From: Tanytarsus gracilentus
Lineage: Eukaryota > Arthropoda > Insecta > Diptera > Chironomidae
NCBI GenBank assembly: GCA_038502055.1
Contig: JAXRKN010000043.1
Span: 4,216,001 to 4,280,000 of the forward strand
Length of the DNA stretch: 64,000 nucleotides
Reading direction: 5' to 3'
Positions 1 through 15,300 of the stretch are shown one piece after another. Numbering within the stretch: the first letter of the stretch is position 1; every line of letters starts with the position of its first letter. Position numbers and translations under genes: made by a program. The notes under the pieces were generated by a model, which did not search any database, had not been told where the DNA came from, and worked only from the letters and a program-made list of their open reading frames with translations.

Positions 1-3000
1 ACAAGGAACTTCACTCCACAAATCAAAAATGTTTGAACTGCTCTTGCAAAAAAAAATTGTAACAAAAAGAGTGAAACATGAATGTCCTGCAAAAACTTCA
101 TCTTTATTTGATTTCCTCTCAAAATATCGCAAAAACCCTTTCAACATTTTTCACCATCTGCTTCTTAAAATTGTTCATACCTTTTTTTAACTCTTAATGA
201 TGATGACCGTGTTGTTTTAAAGTTTATTTTTTGTAAGAATCGACCACAGATGCACTCATTTGCCTAATTTCACGATCTTCACTTAATCTTTCATTTTTAC
301 ACAACACCACTCGCACTTTTATGGGCCAAAACGAGAGAGTGAATACATAAAAAGGGTAACTCGAGCTAATATCCATTCATTTTATTATACTCCATCGAGT
401 AGCAAAATACCGCTATTGTTGTTGTTGTTGGAAGCCATCCATGTACGTACCAAAAAAAATGTATATTTATCGAAGAACAAAAGAGTGTTGCGGATGGGGT
501 TGAAGCGGGAGGCGAGAGAGAAACAATTGAGATAAAACACACATAAATTCCTCGAGATTGTTTTTGTTTTTCTCCTCCACTGAAGTAAGAAAAAATCTTC
601 TCCCCACATTGTGTTGTCTCATTTCAATTTGTGTGCGTCTATCTTTACGCATCGAGGCAATAATTAAGGAGAAGAATGGTGGGATAAAAACCCTCACAAT
701 GTACTTTCTTCTCTTCCCCATTCGCATGCCTCATTTGTTGTCTTTTCTTACTCGTCCTATTTGTTGATTGTTGTTGTGCACTCAATGAAAATGGAAGAAT
801 GTATGAGGATACGCATAAAGGTTTGTGAGGAAATAAAGTATAAGCTATGCGTGCAACATAAAGTTTTAATGTCTTCCATTGAAAATTTTAATTTTGAGGT
901 TATTAAAAAATTGAAGTTTTTAAAAAATTAAAAGTTTTTTTTGAGTGGAGACAGTAAATTTAATTTCTTTTATGACACGCTATAACATAAAAATATAAAA
1001 GAGAATTTTCGTGTAAAAATAAAGTAAAAATTCCCGTAAAAACACGGTGAGGATATGCTGTCATATAATTTTATATAAAAATAAATAGAGCTTTTCCCAA
1101 AGTTGTGCCATTCCAAATGAAAACTTATGTCTCGTGTCCTGGAGTTAGGGAAAATAAAGAGAAAACAGAAACCCAAAATCCGACTAAATTGCAATCGAAA
1201 TATCGAACGGAACAATATAATTATTTTAATTACTAGTTTTAAGGTTGAATGAGGAGAGGAAGAAGAAAACTTTGACCTTTTTCTGACTAAACCGAGAAAG
1301 TAGTTTGGGGGTTAAATCGATTTAATTTATTGCGTGTGTTTTGCCATGTTTCAAGGAGAGAAAGAACTTTGACCCAAATGACCGCGTTTTCTAGTGCAGA
1401 ACAGCAATAATCAGTGTAAGGTTTCTCTCATGCTTACTGGCTCAGTTTTGTCTTTAATATATTGCACATATATGGATGATTTACAAGAAGCCTTTGTGGA
1501 ATGTTTTTAGGGTATTCTGAGAAAAAAACATTTACAGGAATTTTCCACAACCACTTTACCCCCATTCGATCGCTCAAACTCATCGCAAGACATCGAACAT
1601 AAATTACTTAAATAAAATTAAAGCCTTTCGAGTGCATTTGAAATGCAATTTAGTCTTTAATGTGGAGCCGGCACACATCAAAGTTAGCTTTAAAGCAATT
1701 AAGCTTGAGCCATGTACGAGGGTATGATATTCATGAAAGGAGAAAAGGAAAATGCAAATTATTTGGTTAATTTGATATGCCATTGAATAATTCATTCGTA
1801 AAATGCACTTCAATTGAGCCGGAATAGAGAAATGAATTGAGCGGGAATTTGAATTGGACGCACAATTATTTTACTGTCGATTAAGCACGTCTCAATAGAC
1901 ATGATGGTGAGTGTGAGTTCGGGCTTTAGAAATGGATTGATTTGAATTAAATTTTTTTTTGATTTATTGCGAATAAAAAAATTGCTGAGCTGAAAAAATT
2001 CTTCGCATGCATTTCTCTCCGTTGGAATTTCAAATACGCGACGTTGTTAAATGCCAACAAATGATTTTCATTCATATTTCATTTCTATCACTTTAAAATC
2101 AATCACGATTCCCTCTTAAAAGAATTTTGTCGGCGTGCTGTTGAATGACGAGCGGTGATGGAAGAAAATTATTGTTTAAATTGTTATAGTTGAAAATCGT
2201 CTTCAATGAATTACAAGCACTTGAGCACTCAGCGTTGTCTCGATTTAGTCATTTGAATGTTTTCTCATATTGTGTAAGTACAGTGAAGTCGATTTGATTT
2301 TTTTACAATTAATTGCAATTTAATTTAAAGTATTTCATTAAACGTTAAACTCAAAAATATTTTAAATATTTTAATTTATCCAATAAAAGAGTCGTCACTG
2401 TACTCCCATCTAAAACTAAGCAAATTTGGTTCTTCTCTCTGTTTTCATCATCATTCTCTTCTCAAGTGCAGACGGCAATGATTATTCAAATTTCTTCCTC
2501 TCTCATCATCATTCATTCCTTTCTCAAATATTGCGCTTACATAAAAATTATTCTTCTCATGGCTTTTTGAAATAAAAAAAATTATTTCATATTTTTATTA
2601 GATGAAGAAAATTGTAAAGTCATCATGAAATTACCATTTAGATTGTGGAGCGTATGTGATGGTTATTTGCATATTAATTGATCATCCACCTCACTCGAAA
2701 AAGTGTCCAAAGAAAATAAAGACCAGACATCGATAATGTTTTATTGAATGGTGAGTGAGCGACAGCCAAAAAAGCTATTAAAAAGTCATCTTTGGTTGAT
2801 TATGAATTGCCGCACATTGACGAAGATTCTCATGCGGACAAAAAGGCGAGAAAGTTGAGAGCGTTCAGTTCATGACGGTGATAACGCATTTTTGAGCTTA
2901 GTCAATTTATCTCACAAATTCCTGAGAGTCATTCGCGAAAACCACGCTCAACTCAATCAATATTCTCCGACGTCTAAAATTAATGTTGGCAACAATTTGT

Positions 3001-5975
3001 AAATTTGTCTATCATGTGGCTGCGCTTTTTAATTTTTCCCTATCTCGATTGATGCTTTTTTGAGTGAAAAGCCTCTCTTGTGTGTTTAATGGTACGACCT
3101 ATGTCACACTATTAGACAGTCTCGATTAGATGAGTTTGTAACCATTGAACCCATTGTTCTCGACTTATACACCCAGAAAAAAAATACTTAAAATATTTTT
3201 TGCGCATAGCCACAAAGAGAGAGTAATGATTGAGAAGCACAAAAAGAACCCATCAACATAGAGAGTAATGTGCTTTCAGCATGAATTTAGTCACGCACTG
3301 TCGAGCATTTTATTTATCATCGTTCAAGCTTGAAAAAAGGACGAATTACAATGAAGAGAATGCGAGATATGTTGAGGAAAAAGTTTTTAAGCTCCTCGAA
3401 TTCACTTTTAACGAACATAAATTTTCGGCTTTTTTTATCATGACGCTTTTCCATGGAAATGAATAAAATTCGGGGAAAATAATTAAATCTAGTGGAAAAG
3501 TGCTTTGAAATGAAAAGTCCAGAATTTAAATTCTAAAAAATCTTTTGAACTTTTAAATGCCAATTTAAAACATTTTTTGGGACAATTTACAGTCACAATA
3601 ATCTTGGCAATTCTACCTCATTAAGCTTAATTGACTGTTGCATGCATGCTCCAATCAATTAAAGCAGCTTAAAGTTCGCTCAAGTTGTTTAAGCTTTAAC
3701 TGATTCTATTAACGCCAATTTAGATTCATTTTTTAAGAGTTTTAGCTAAAATAATTTATTAAAATGAGTTATTGAGTGTCGACAGCATTTATGAGTTCTT
3801 AAATCCGCTCCGATCGTGGCAATGATTAATTAAGCATGATAAGCAACAAATTTTCAATCAGTCCACGAGAGATTTATTTGATATTGGCTGGATTTGCGTA
3901 ATTAATTGGGGATAAAAATTTACATTTGTTTAAAATTGCATTTTATGATTTTTGTAGTTTTTGATAAATTGAAAAAAATTAATCCATTGAGAGTTTATTG
4001 AATTAATTTAATTAAATTTTTAATTGACCATTTAAATTAACAAGAATTTTCAACTCCCTCTTCAAATTATTTTTAAATCACTTCAAACCCTCTTCGCTTC
4101 CCTCCGGTCAGTAACTCAAAATCTAAATATTTATTACAATTCAATCCAACGCCTTTTTTACCCTCTCATATAAGTATAAGAAATCTGATCTTCAGCGTGA
4201 ATAAAAATCATAATTCGGATGAATGGAGATGGAATTAAATTCTTGTTTGATTGAGTCTTTAAATAAAATCGCTGCTGAATGGCAATTTTTTACTGATGTT
4301 AAATCCCACCCTGAAGATATTTTTACACGCGTAGCATACCTTACATCAAGTTGAAAAAAGAGAGCTCACCCTTCCTTATAAATTATACGAAAAATTTATT
4401 CTGCCTTTTTACTGCTTCCACTTCTTTTTGCAAAATATAAAAAAAAGTGAAGAGAAGTCGAGGCTGAATATAAATAAGTGGCAATAAAAAAAGATTAGCA
4501 GGTCTGGTGTGTGTTATGCTTGTGCCATGTGAGAACTTCCAAAAAGTGAATTTTAAAGAAGGAAGGCGGCATAAAAAGCTAATCTCGAATATGAAAATAA
4601 TTTCATATACGATGAATCTCTGTCAGAATTCGGCATAATGATATGTGGGAAGAAGGATGTCTTTATGTTATCAATGGTCCTTAGACATTACACACACACT
4701 CACACAAAATCTCAACTTTCGTCTCGACACTTCTCGAGTATTTTACAATGTCGTTCCTTCCTCCATTCATTTTTAACCATTTCTTAAAAGCGAGACACAT
4801 ACACACTCTAAAGTGCTTGCTCTTTCGTGCTTTTCCAGATAAATGTTGTTCTTACTCTTTTTAGTCTCGCTTCCTTCAAGGATAAGGATGAAATATTTCT
4901 CGTAATATGCAAGGATTGAGTTAAAGCTCATTGTCTGGTGGAAGTTTGGATGGATTTAACTGAGGTGGTTTTGTAGACTCGACTCTTTTAAGAAATGTTT
5001 GTTTCATCCCCTTTAAATCTCATCAAAAAAATATAAATCGCTCAAGTTCCGACGCCCCCTTGGAAATTGCTTCTAAAAGGAGAGTGGCAGCAGAAAGGAA
5101 CATAATAAATCTGAAAAGGATTTATCTTAGGAAAAAAATAATTTATGTTCGCTGCTTCCAGGTTAGCAAGCAATTTACTCAGAGCCATTTTGCGGTTCGG
5201 GGCGAAGGAGGAAAAAAGAATTCTCTTGACTGCATTTTCAAACAAAAAGGAGTAAATGTGCCTTTTTGTGGCAGCTCTCAAGAGCTCTTAATTATAATTC
5301 GATTCATTCTTAATTTATGCAACAACATTTTGTTATTATTTTTTCTTTCTCTTTCTCATAACCTTTCTTAAGTTATGGCAATCCATCTAGTGAAGCGAGT
5401 GAAGCCTCGAAGCTGGAATCTTTTTTTTTTGTAAATTTATGATTATGAGACGGTATAAAATCACAGAAGACTGCATAAAATTGCGCCATGAGCCAATTCT
5501 TGTCGTTTCATGCAGAAAAAATTAAAACGATTGAAAGGAACAAGATTCTTCTTTAGTTCCTCATCATCGACTGCTTATTTTTTCTTATTTTTTATGTTGC
5601 ATAAAAAAATATTTTTTCTTCGTCGTGCAACGCGCAGAATGTTGTTAATAAAGAATTTTGTTCCTTCTTTTTCTTCGTGTAATTACAATTTAATCTCATT
5701 GCTAAAATATGCTGCGCGACATGGAACGAGTGAACCAACCCGTCGACTCCCCGCCGACTTTACTATTATTGAATTTTTTTGCGCTTGTTTGCGAGTTGAG
5801 GAATTTAGTTATGAAAATATTAAACAGAATAAACTTTAAGAAAAATTTAAAAAAATATTTCAAATTTTTCTTTAATTAAAATTTTTTTTATATCGATTCC
5901 CATCCCAATCATATTCAGCACAAACTTTTTGCTCATTACTTTACGGATATTTGTAGGATTAAAAAGTGTGCTCAC
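1..5975. other. AT-rich non-coding stretch, probable intron
   Basis: No reading frame here looks coding: the open frames are short, low-complexity and rich in Phe/Lys/Ile from A/T runs. If the minus-strand exon at 5976-6313 is real, its donor faces this stretch, so this would be the first ~6 kb of an intron continuing past the left edge of the window. I looked for minus-strand exons with acceptor, open frame and donor and found none that I would support. No RNA gene was recognised. Confidence 0.5.
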
Positions 5976-6313
5976 CTTCCTGTCTCGCTTGCAGACATTC
6001 GACGATCGATGTCAGATGCAGCAGGACTATAATTACGGAGGCCATGAAACTTTTCCAATTACACCTACTCCAACATTTTAGCTGCGGTCTCGTCCGGTCT
6101 AGTCTACATAAACTTCTTCTCCTATTATTAGCTTTATGATTACTCCTATTTTCACTAGTTTTATTAATATTTGCATCAATGTGATTAGTTTTATTATCGT
6201 GATGTTGCACAGACGATGAATTTCGTAGCATGGCAATTTCATGGCAGGGTAAAATGTGAAATGATCTGTTCCAGAAGCGACTTCTCGTTGACGACTTGCT
6301 GTGACTAGGAATC
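5976..6313 (-). CDS. Orphan exon with signal peptide/anchor, unknown secreted or membrane protein (partial)
   Basis: A minus-strand exon bounded by a good acceptor (pyrimidine-rich tract then CAG, exon starting at 6313) and a strong donor (GAAG then GTGAGC, exon ending at 5976). The frame is open across the whole exon. The first ATG is at 6231, giving about 85 residues to the donor: a polar Asn/His/Arg-rich stretch, then around residues 60-80 a hydrophobic core (FMASVIIVLLHLTSIVECL) followed by QARQE. That looks like a signal peptide or signal anchor with an unusually long n-region, so the true start could also be the internal Met just before the core. The 5' part may be untranslated. The rest of the gene lies to the left and is not in the window. 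The family is not recognised; a cell-surface or secreted protein is an inference from the hydrophobic segment only. Confidence 0.45.
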
Positions 6314-9300
6314 TGAAATTAAATCAGAAAAAAAATTTATCAATTAGAAATCGATTGAATTAATTAAAAAGAAAATCTTCTTAAATTATTTTCGACCCCC
6401 TCAAAAGTTTCGTCAACCTTTCGCTCCTCGAATAACAAAAAAAATATCGAAGAAGAATGGAAAAAAAAGAAGAAGTAAAGTAATTGCAGCAATTGAAATT
6501 AATTAAGCAAATAGAATTAATTGTGCTACTTTGACTTTCAAATTTTTCTCATCGGTTGTCGTCGTCAACGGTAATGGGAATATTTTTTGAAGCATTTAAT
6601 TTTCTTCGGTGGGTGATGAGAAGGAATAAAAAGGGAGGAGATTTATTTTTACTGTTAAAGGTCAAATTATTGTAACTCATTAAAATTTTACAGGATTCAT
6701 TTAAAATTTTTCAACGTTTAATTCGTTAAATTTTAAAATTTCTATTATAATTTTTTTAATCTCTGCCCTTAACCGCGTACTCGCAAAAATCACAGCTATT
6801 TCGAGGGCAATTTTTGTCCTTGCCGACACGATATGACGCGTGGACGACTATAAAATATTTTCATACTGCTTTTATGGTGAAACGCATAAAAATAAAACGA
6901 TTTCGTGCGCTTTCACCACAATGTAGATGATTTTATCGTAAAATAAAATGAGCGAAGGTGTGCAGACGTCATTTTAGAGAAGAAAATTATGAAAAAAGTT
7001 TTATGCGTTTTTGTTTGTGAGCATTTTAAAAAGAATTCTAATAATCGTAAAATGATATTGATAGGCGTTGAAACATGTGTAGATTGATAGCGAGCATATG
7101 GAGACATCATTAATTTTAAAGTCATCTCGTCCCCCTATTTTTCATCTTCATGTAACTCGAGAAATATATTGACGGAAAAAAAGTGAAATTCCATGACTGA
7201 AATCTTCCATAAATGATTCATCATTTCGAATATATATGCGTGTGAATATATCAATTTCATCAGCAGAACATGGGAGGTCGAATGTTGGCTCTTGTACACC
7301 GTAGGAGTCTCACTCACTTTTACTGAAATCATTTTTTATATACGTGACTATTATAGAGATGTTAAACACTTAATAAGGCATTGATTAATTCATGATAAAT
7401 ATTTCTTGTTACTTGAAATATTTTTTCCTCTTCTTGTTCGCTTACGTGAACATGATTTCGAAATTGTTTTGGGTGTTTTTGATTTATTTGATTAATGTCA
7501 CAGCTATGAGTTGATCATTCACGTGTTATGAGTCAATTAAGAGTTTTTTATTTTACTCTGTAACTAACACCATTTTTTTAAAAAATATTCACAAATCAAT
7601 TTTTTATTCACTCCTCGAAACAACTTTTTTTTATTGGAATTCATACTGCATAATAATCTCAGCATTTGTGCTGTGTCATATCAGCTAACAACGATTTTAT
7701 ATTCACAGTGTCTCGAAGAAGAAATTTGTGACTTTATTCTATGAAGAATTGCTATGTTCTGCTTTCCATACCATGGCTGAGATTTACAAAAGCAAAAATG
7801 CAAATTCATGACATCGAAAGAATCTACAATTCCACTTGACATCGGAGGAGAAAAAGAAGACAGTGAGAACAAACCTCGGAGCAACAATTTTTTGTGCCAA
7901 ATTGCATTTTTTACTGCTTTATTCAAGAAATTGAAAAGTGCACGAAAACGAGCAGATTTTTTATTCTCCCTCGTTCCCTATCAAAAAATCGAAAATAATA
8001 TAAAGAGCAGCAAGTTTGAGAATGTCATTATTTTACATCATAGAGAATGTAATTTTCCAACCATGGAAAAGGTTCCATTCAACATGAAGTCATAAAAAAT
8101 TACTCCGACAGCTGTTGCGAGTCAGGATGGGATATTTGGGAGCTAAGAAAATTTATCTTTTACTCCTGACTATTTATTGTTTTTAGAAAATGATTAAGGA
8201 ATGAAAAAATTGGTTTCGATAACTCAGAATGTCAAATTTTGAAATTACTTTTTTAATTGCTCTTCAAATTACTTTTAATCACTCACAAAAATTATAAACC
8301 ACGTTTCCTCACTCAATAATTCATTCACAACTTTTAACGAGCTTCTCTTTGTCGAGGACTTTTGTCTCTCGCTTTCCGTCACAATCAATCGGAATGTCGA
8401 TAAAAAAAATAATTGAGTGTCATCGATCCGCATTTGCATCTGTCTCGTACTCTTCGCACAGTGTCGTGTTTGCGATAAAAAATGCGATTACATTTTCAAT
8501 TCAACTATATATCTCTCGACTGAGAGTGTAAGAAGACAACAATTGAATTCCTTTTATACATTCTGCTTGTTCGCTTAACGTTAACTGAAGTCATGCTGCT
8601 TTTTAGAAAGCATCAAATGCATAAAAAAATATATATTCGAACGATATGCATGCACTGACGTAAATGTCTTATTGCCAGTTTCACTGTCGCTGATATCTTC
8701 GCGCTTTTGCATTTGACAGGTTCTCTCTCCTTCTTTTTTCTGATGTGACACGTTTAGAATAAATCTAAAGCATTAATTTAACGTAATTTATGATTTTGAA
8801 TTTTTAAAAGATTAAAAAACGTTAAAAATTTCAATTTAATTAAAACTTCCAAAAAGACAATAGAAAAAATTAAAGAAACTCCTTTTTGTTTTAATTTTTC
8901 AATGACATAAATCCTCCATTGTCTCTTTTGGATATCTCTCGCATAGAAAAATGATTAATATCTCTGATGATGGCAGCCGACAAAAAAACGCACAAAAATA
9001 TTATCAGGCAAAATGAAAAATTCAAATATTTATGAGGAAAATTTTTGACGCTCAATGCGGGACAACGTTTTGATGGTGGTGGTGACAGAGTGAGAAAATT
9101 TCGGGTTGCGGAAAAATCGTTTAACTCAGAATCAAGAGAGAGAGAGAAAAATCTCTTCATTGTTTGACTTTGATATTATTTCGCAGAATTGTGTATGTGT
9201 TTTTTCCGCTCTTCAATCTCTGACATCCCAAAAAATACAAACACACAGAGAAAAGGAGAATGAATGATAAAAATTGTTATTGCCTTTGTGCCAGTAAATT

Positions 9301-12300
9301 CCTTTTGTGTTTATTTAATAACGGAAAAAGCTTTCTTTTATTGTTGTACGATCCTTCGCTCTTTCCATATTTACCATTTGATAATGTTTCACAAGCTCTA
9401 TATGAATTGCAAACATGAAAGAAAGTTTATTGTTTGTCAATTGAAACTCAAAACGCCTCTAAAGAATTATTTTTTATTGTTGCAAAAGCTTACTTCGATT
9501 TTAAATAAATTCTTAAAACTTTGCACTTTTATTTTTTTGCACCTGCAGCTTTTCTATTTTTGCCAAATTTCAACCCTCATCAAAATCGGTTGTGTAAATA
9601 GCGAAAATTGAAATTGGTTGCAATTCACATCACCATCAGTGGAGAGGAATAAAAATAAAAAAATACGAAATGCGAAATCGAACGCAAACAAACATAGTAG
9701 CTGTTGGATATTCGCGTGAAAGGAAGAAGGTACATTCATAAACTATGTAAATGCTAAATTTGTTCTCTCTAGCGCTCCAAATCACACGCTCATGTGAACG
9801 AGAAGATTTCGCTCCTATTCAATGACTTTCACCAATCAATTGTATGTAAATTTGCCAATGATTTTACCAAACAACCATAAAACTGAGAGAGCGAGAGGAA
9901 AAACTTATGTGAAAGCACACATATATGCAAAGCGCAATGGCTGAATGAATAAAATTGCGCGCCGATGAAATAAAAAAAACTGAAATTGCAGATGGTAAAA
10001 ATTTTATTTCATTTTTCATGCTCGTCACAGCACAACGAGATTGGCAATGCATTTAATAGACAATTTATTCTGAAGAACGTGAAGATCATTTGTGTGTCCT
10101 TATGGTTAATTTTAAGCGTTTCAAAAAAGAAATTGAATTTTAAAATTACGTTAAAATTAATTTAAACTTTCAAATTTAATCATTTCAAAAATCAATGAAA
10201 ATAAACCAAAAGTTTTTAAATTCCCAAAACAGCTCTGACAAGGCTGAAAATTTCACTCTCATTGCAAACAATTGCATTTGCATTCTATTTAATAAAAGAG
10301 TGCTTTTTCACTCTCTCAATGTCTCTCCTCTGCTAACCACAAAGTGAGTGCATGTTGGCTGCAGTTTATGCATCATAGGCAGCTGGTGTTTTGTATAACT
10401 GAGCATGTTAGTGTGGTGGAATACTCTTGAATTTAAATTAGACTCTTTAGTGATGCTTTTTATTGCTGTCGTTTTGGCAAATATATAAGACGATTTTGTT
10501 GGTCGAGTGGACCATTTAATTTCTTCACTTTCTTAATTAATTTTTCAACGGTTCTTAATTAAAAATGGAAATTAATTAAAGTCTTGTTACTTTCTTTTTT
10601 CGACAAGTCTTGAAAACTGACCTTTTGCCTTATTTTTTCTTTGAAACTTGAGAAATTGCCAAGAGTTTTTCATCCTCTGTTGAGCATCGGCTGGTCTCTA
10701 ATTTTAACGAATCGCCATGAAAAAGATTTTCCTCCACCATCGCATTAGCAAAAATGTGCACAATAACGCCAACATGAAAGGGAGCATCAAGAACTTAATT
10801 CCAATGTTCAAAACACAGCTAACAACAAACTACACCCGTTGCTGAATACGAGACTCCGCTCTTTAGCAACACAGAAATGTTTTATGAATTAATTTATATA
10901 TCAGCCACTCAACTTAATACTTTAATCCTCTTATCCCTGCTTGCCTCCCCATCCACTCACTCTCTATTGCTCTTCCTCGGCCATTCATTCACTATGCACG
11001 AGATACACGTATATAAATTTTTGCGGTTGTCGTAGAAATAAATTTCGATACAATTATTTTTTTTCGGAAGCTGCCTCGTTATTAAATATGATGGTCAATG
11101 TGTTAAGTAAGAGACCATTCGAATGTCCTTATTTATTCATTAATTTCACTCTTACGTGCCTTAATGCGTCTTAGAATGATATCTGGCTTACGTGTTTGTG
11201 TTTGTGAGAGGGCTTAAGGATTTTTTTTTGTAAACACTCTTAGCAACGTAAGTAAATGGGACGAAGAAATTAAAGCGTTAGGTATTACATTAATTGGTGA
11301 CAACATAAGTAATTATAATTCTTAGATAATTAAAAACGAGCTAAAGCATTGTTGCTCGTGAAGTCAACTTATGGCACTTTAATTAGGGAAGAGAATTAAG
11401 TTTATATAATTAATTAAAAAGAGGGATGGATTTAAGAAAATGAGACATAATTAAGACTTTTTACCATTTTCATGATATTTAAAATTAAAAATAGCAATTT
11501 TATTTAAAAGATTTATTTTTCTGATCTAAAAGCGGTTAAATTATAATTTTAAAAATATTTTGAATCAAAGTTCAATATCCTTCGCTTCACTCACATTTCA
11601 TGTCAAAAAATATATTTTATATGCTAGAAAATATCAACATAAGAGATGTACAAGACGAGATATTCGAAAATGCAAGATAATACATGGGGTTAAATTGCCG
11701 GAGATGTTTCTCTAAATGGAGGCAAACTATTATATTTGTTGCACATTCTATTGTTTGCAAATTTTACTTAAGTATGAGGAGCTGAGACAATAGGAGGCAG
11801 TAAAAAGGAGGGCGGGCTCTCGTACAATTTATTATATCGAATATACAAACATATCTCGACTGCTTTCAAGAGAGTGTGCTCTAATGCATTATCATTTGTA
11901 TCATTTTCTATAAGCATTCACTCCGAAATGTACATGAAATGCCTAAATTTATCATCATACGTATCTTCCCTACGATTTTCACGCTCTATAGCTCGCACTC
12001 TTTATTATCGTCTCATACCAACTGCGGATCAAATGTCAAACGAGTATATAATGCAGCTAAAGTATGTGACAGTGAGAAAAACTAACATCGAGACATAGAT
12101 AATTGCTGTGCGAATAATGAGGTGCTGTCAATGTTGTCAATTCGACATCAAATTATGTTCGATTTTTTTTTTATCTTCAAGCTTGAATAAATTTTTATGT
12201 TTCTGTGCCAAGATTGCCACGAGGGAAATTCTTTTTGTTGCGGGACAAGTTCATCAAAAATTGTTCGGATAAAACTTCGACTCATCCTCCACTTAATTGC

Positions 12301-15300
12301 AACCAATTGATTATTGAATTCTGATTAGTCGGAAGAAAATCTATTTTATTGTTATTTCAATTCCGAAATGAAAATATATCTACTTTCGATGTCGATTGTC
12401 ATTTCGCAAATTAATCAGCATCCTAAAAGTACACTCTCCAATTTTGTGTACACTCCACGTACATGGCAAAAGTGTTCGGCATCAAATTAGATACACACAA
12501 CTTAATTATTTTCTCTCAATTGTGTGTATATTATTTGAAGGTGACTCAACCTCACTCTACCTGCCCTGAAAATGTCAATTAATTAAATGAGTCGAAGAAG
12601 AAAATTTTCGGGAGGATTGAGAGAAAGTTTCAGAAGTTTTATGATTTGAAGTTTTAAAAGACGTTAAATTTAAAAAAAAATTATACATATTTTTAACGTT
12701 CATTAAAAATTTTAAAACATTTAAAAAAGTAAAATTTCCATCGCTTTTCACCCTCCCATCGATCTATGCAAAATTAAACGCATTCCCAGACAAAATTTCC
12801 AGCAGCAATTAAATTATCATTTGTATATTTTGCACTCTCAATATATTCGATATTCCGAAATTGTCTCGAGACATCACATTGACAAAAGATGTGTAAGGCT
12901 TCACACCGATGGAATTTCTTCATTTTAATGCGAAAATTTTCCTTCTCTTTTTTCACTTCCTCATCAACTACATCTTATTGTGTTTCGCAGAAATTGGCAT
13001 TGAATGGAGCGAAAGAGTGATGTGGTGTGGCATTGAAGGTGGAAGGAGGGAGGGAATCTTATATGTGAAACACATTCAACGTATATAAACGACAGCAGAT
13101 TTGAGCGTATAGTTTATGAACTTTGCCATCTCTCTTTTTCCTTAACCGAAAAACGTTGGGGTTGCGCCACTTCCTTTTTCTTCATCTTAACTTTGCACAA
13201 GGCACATTGGCATAATCTGCAATCTCTTCACATTACACAAACTACGTTATCGTTCTCGATATGAGGGGGAGAGCGAATGAGAAATGGATAAATTTCAGTT
13301 TTGCGGGAAGCATTGAGCGCGAGGCAGCCGCGATTGTACTATAGGTACATTTTTCTTAATGACAAATGACTTCGAGTGCTGCTGCCAAAATAAATGTGAA
13401 TTAGAAATTTGGTTTACTGTAGGATTGTCGTGAATTGAGGTTGAGCGAGAAGATTTAAGATGTTAAAGGGGTTGTTTTTCATCCACTTCGCTCGATGTGT
13501 TTTAAAAGGATGAAATGCAAAAAAATTGCCGATAAAAAAAATCAATTTTGACCTGAATTTTTGAGTTTTGTTGGCGTGAAATTTGTTTTCGAGTGTTTTA
13601 TGATTTTTTTTTCTATAATTTAATGTCGTTAAAGTTTGAAAATATGAAATTGACACCCCTAAAATTTCTAAGAAAATTAACTTAAATTACGTCAATTAAG
13701 GCCTTGAAATTATTCATCATCATGGTGATATTTTTCATCTTTTTTTACACCTCTTACTCATCCCCACAACTCATCGGTCTCGCTGCGCTGATGGAAAACA
13801 AGGCATTTCACGTAACAAATTAAATTTGTCATTTTTCTCGAAAATTTTTCTCTTTTTATTTGACACGTCACACCGCTGTCGTCGGAGGCTGCTGTTTCTT
13901 CCTCCTTTGAATATCAATTAAGAGCGACATATTCACCACACATTTCATAAATTAATTTTAATACATTTCTTTCAACACGCATAGACACTTTTTACAAACG
14001 ATGCGGAATTGTCAAATAATTTTTCTTCGTCTTGTGTTTTTATGATGAGAATAATTAAATAAATTTTCTTCAACTGTGATGACAATAAGAAAAGTTTCCA
14101 TTTCCTCCGTCGAGGACTTACTTTTAGTGAAAAAAAAACAACTTTTTGTGTTTGTAAAAATCATGATATGACGAGCGAAAGAATATTTTTATTGCCGTAA
14201 TTAAATTTTCGCTTCTCATTTTACAAACTGAACTCTCGTTATTCCTTATTGTTTCTTATTCATTTCCATTTCTGTCATCCATCTTGGTTTTGAATGAAAT
14301 TTTAATGGAAAATAACAAATGATATTCTTTTTTGACATTGCTGCTCTCGGTGTCTCGTCAGAGCTGTGAAAGAGATACGACAATAAGATCCGTCGAGAGA
14401 ATATAAAATAAAAAGGGAGAGTGAGACCTATATATAGTGGAGTGCTTTGTAATGTTACGACTGTAATCACGATAATTAAAAAAAGAGAAAAGAGAGAGAG
14501 CGAAAAATTTTATCTTTTTTGATTGTCGCTTAATGAGAACCATCCCAAGAGAGAAAGGCATTGTTTGCCAGTGAAAATCGCTAACGAGTAAGCGAGAAAT
14601 TTAAATTATTGACTTCCGTCTAATGATTATATTGACTAATGATTCTACTTGACGTGGCGCTTCAATTGAATGAAAAACGTGCAGACCCTTTTTTTCGTGG
14701 AAGGGTGAAAACATCCCTTCTTAATGTAATGTTGGCATTATCGGTATTTTAATTACTAAGATTTACCTTGAAATAACATTTCAAGGGTATTTTTAGAAGG
14801 ACATTTTAATTATTTTAAGAGAATCTAAAAATTCAATCAAAAAATTACTTTCAATATAATATTTATTCTTTTTATAAATTTAGGATTCGAACCTCATTTT
14901 GAATTCTTACAATTTTTAATGAATTTTATTACTGTGAATTTATTCAAATAAATCCAACACTCGCGACACTAAAATAATTTCCCATAAGCCATTTTACATC
15001 ATCCCCTCATTTCTCAATTCTTTCATTTTTCAATTTCATACATATTTATAGGCATTTTTGCGCTATACGACAAAAAATTTTCTCTTTTCCTTTTTTTATT
15101 ACAATTCTTTCGCTGTTGAACTTTTTCGCCTCGTTTTTTGTGCGTTACGCAGCATTTTTCACCCTCCACATACAAGTATAAGAACAACAACAATCCATCT
15201 ATATCCACCCAAACTCTATGACTCTTGTTGTTAACTTTCTCCTTATACTATGCCTTGTAGACCCATAAAAAAATCAAAGAGTATATCGAGAAGAAAGAAA

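Noticed and set aside
14880..14896. GGATTCGAACC string resembling a tRNA T arm
   Set aside because: Flanks are A/T runs with no complementary acceptor stem.
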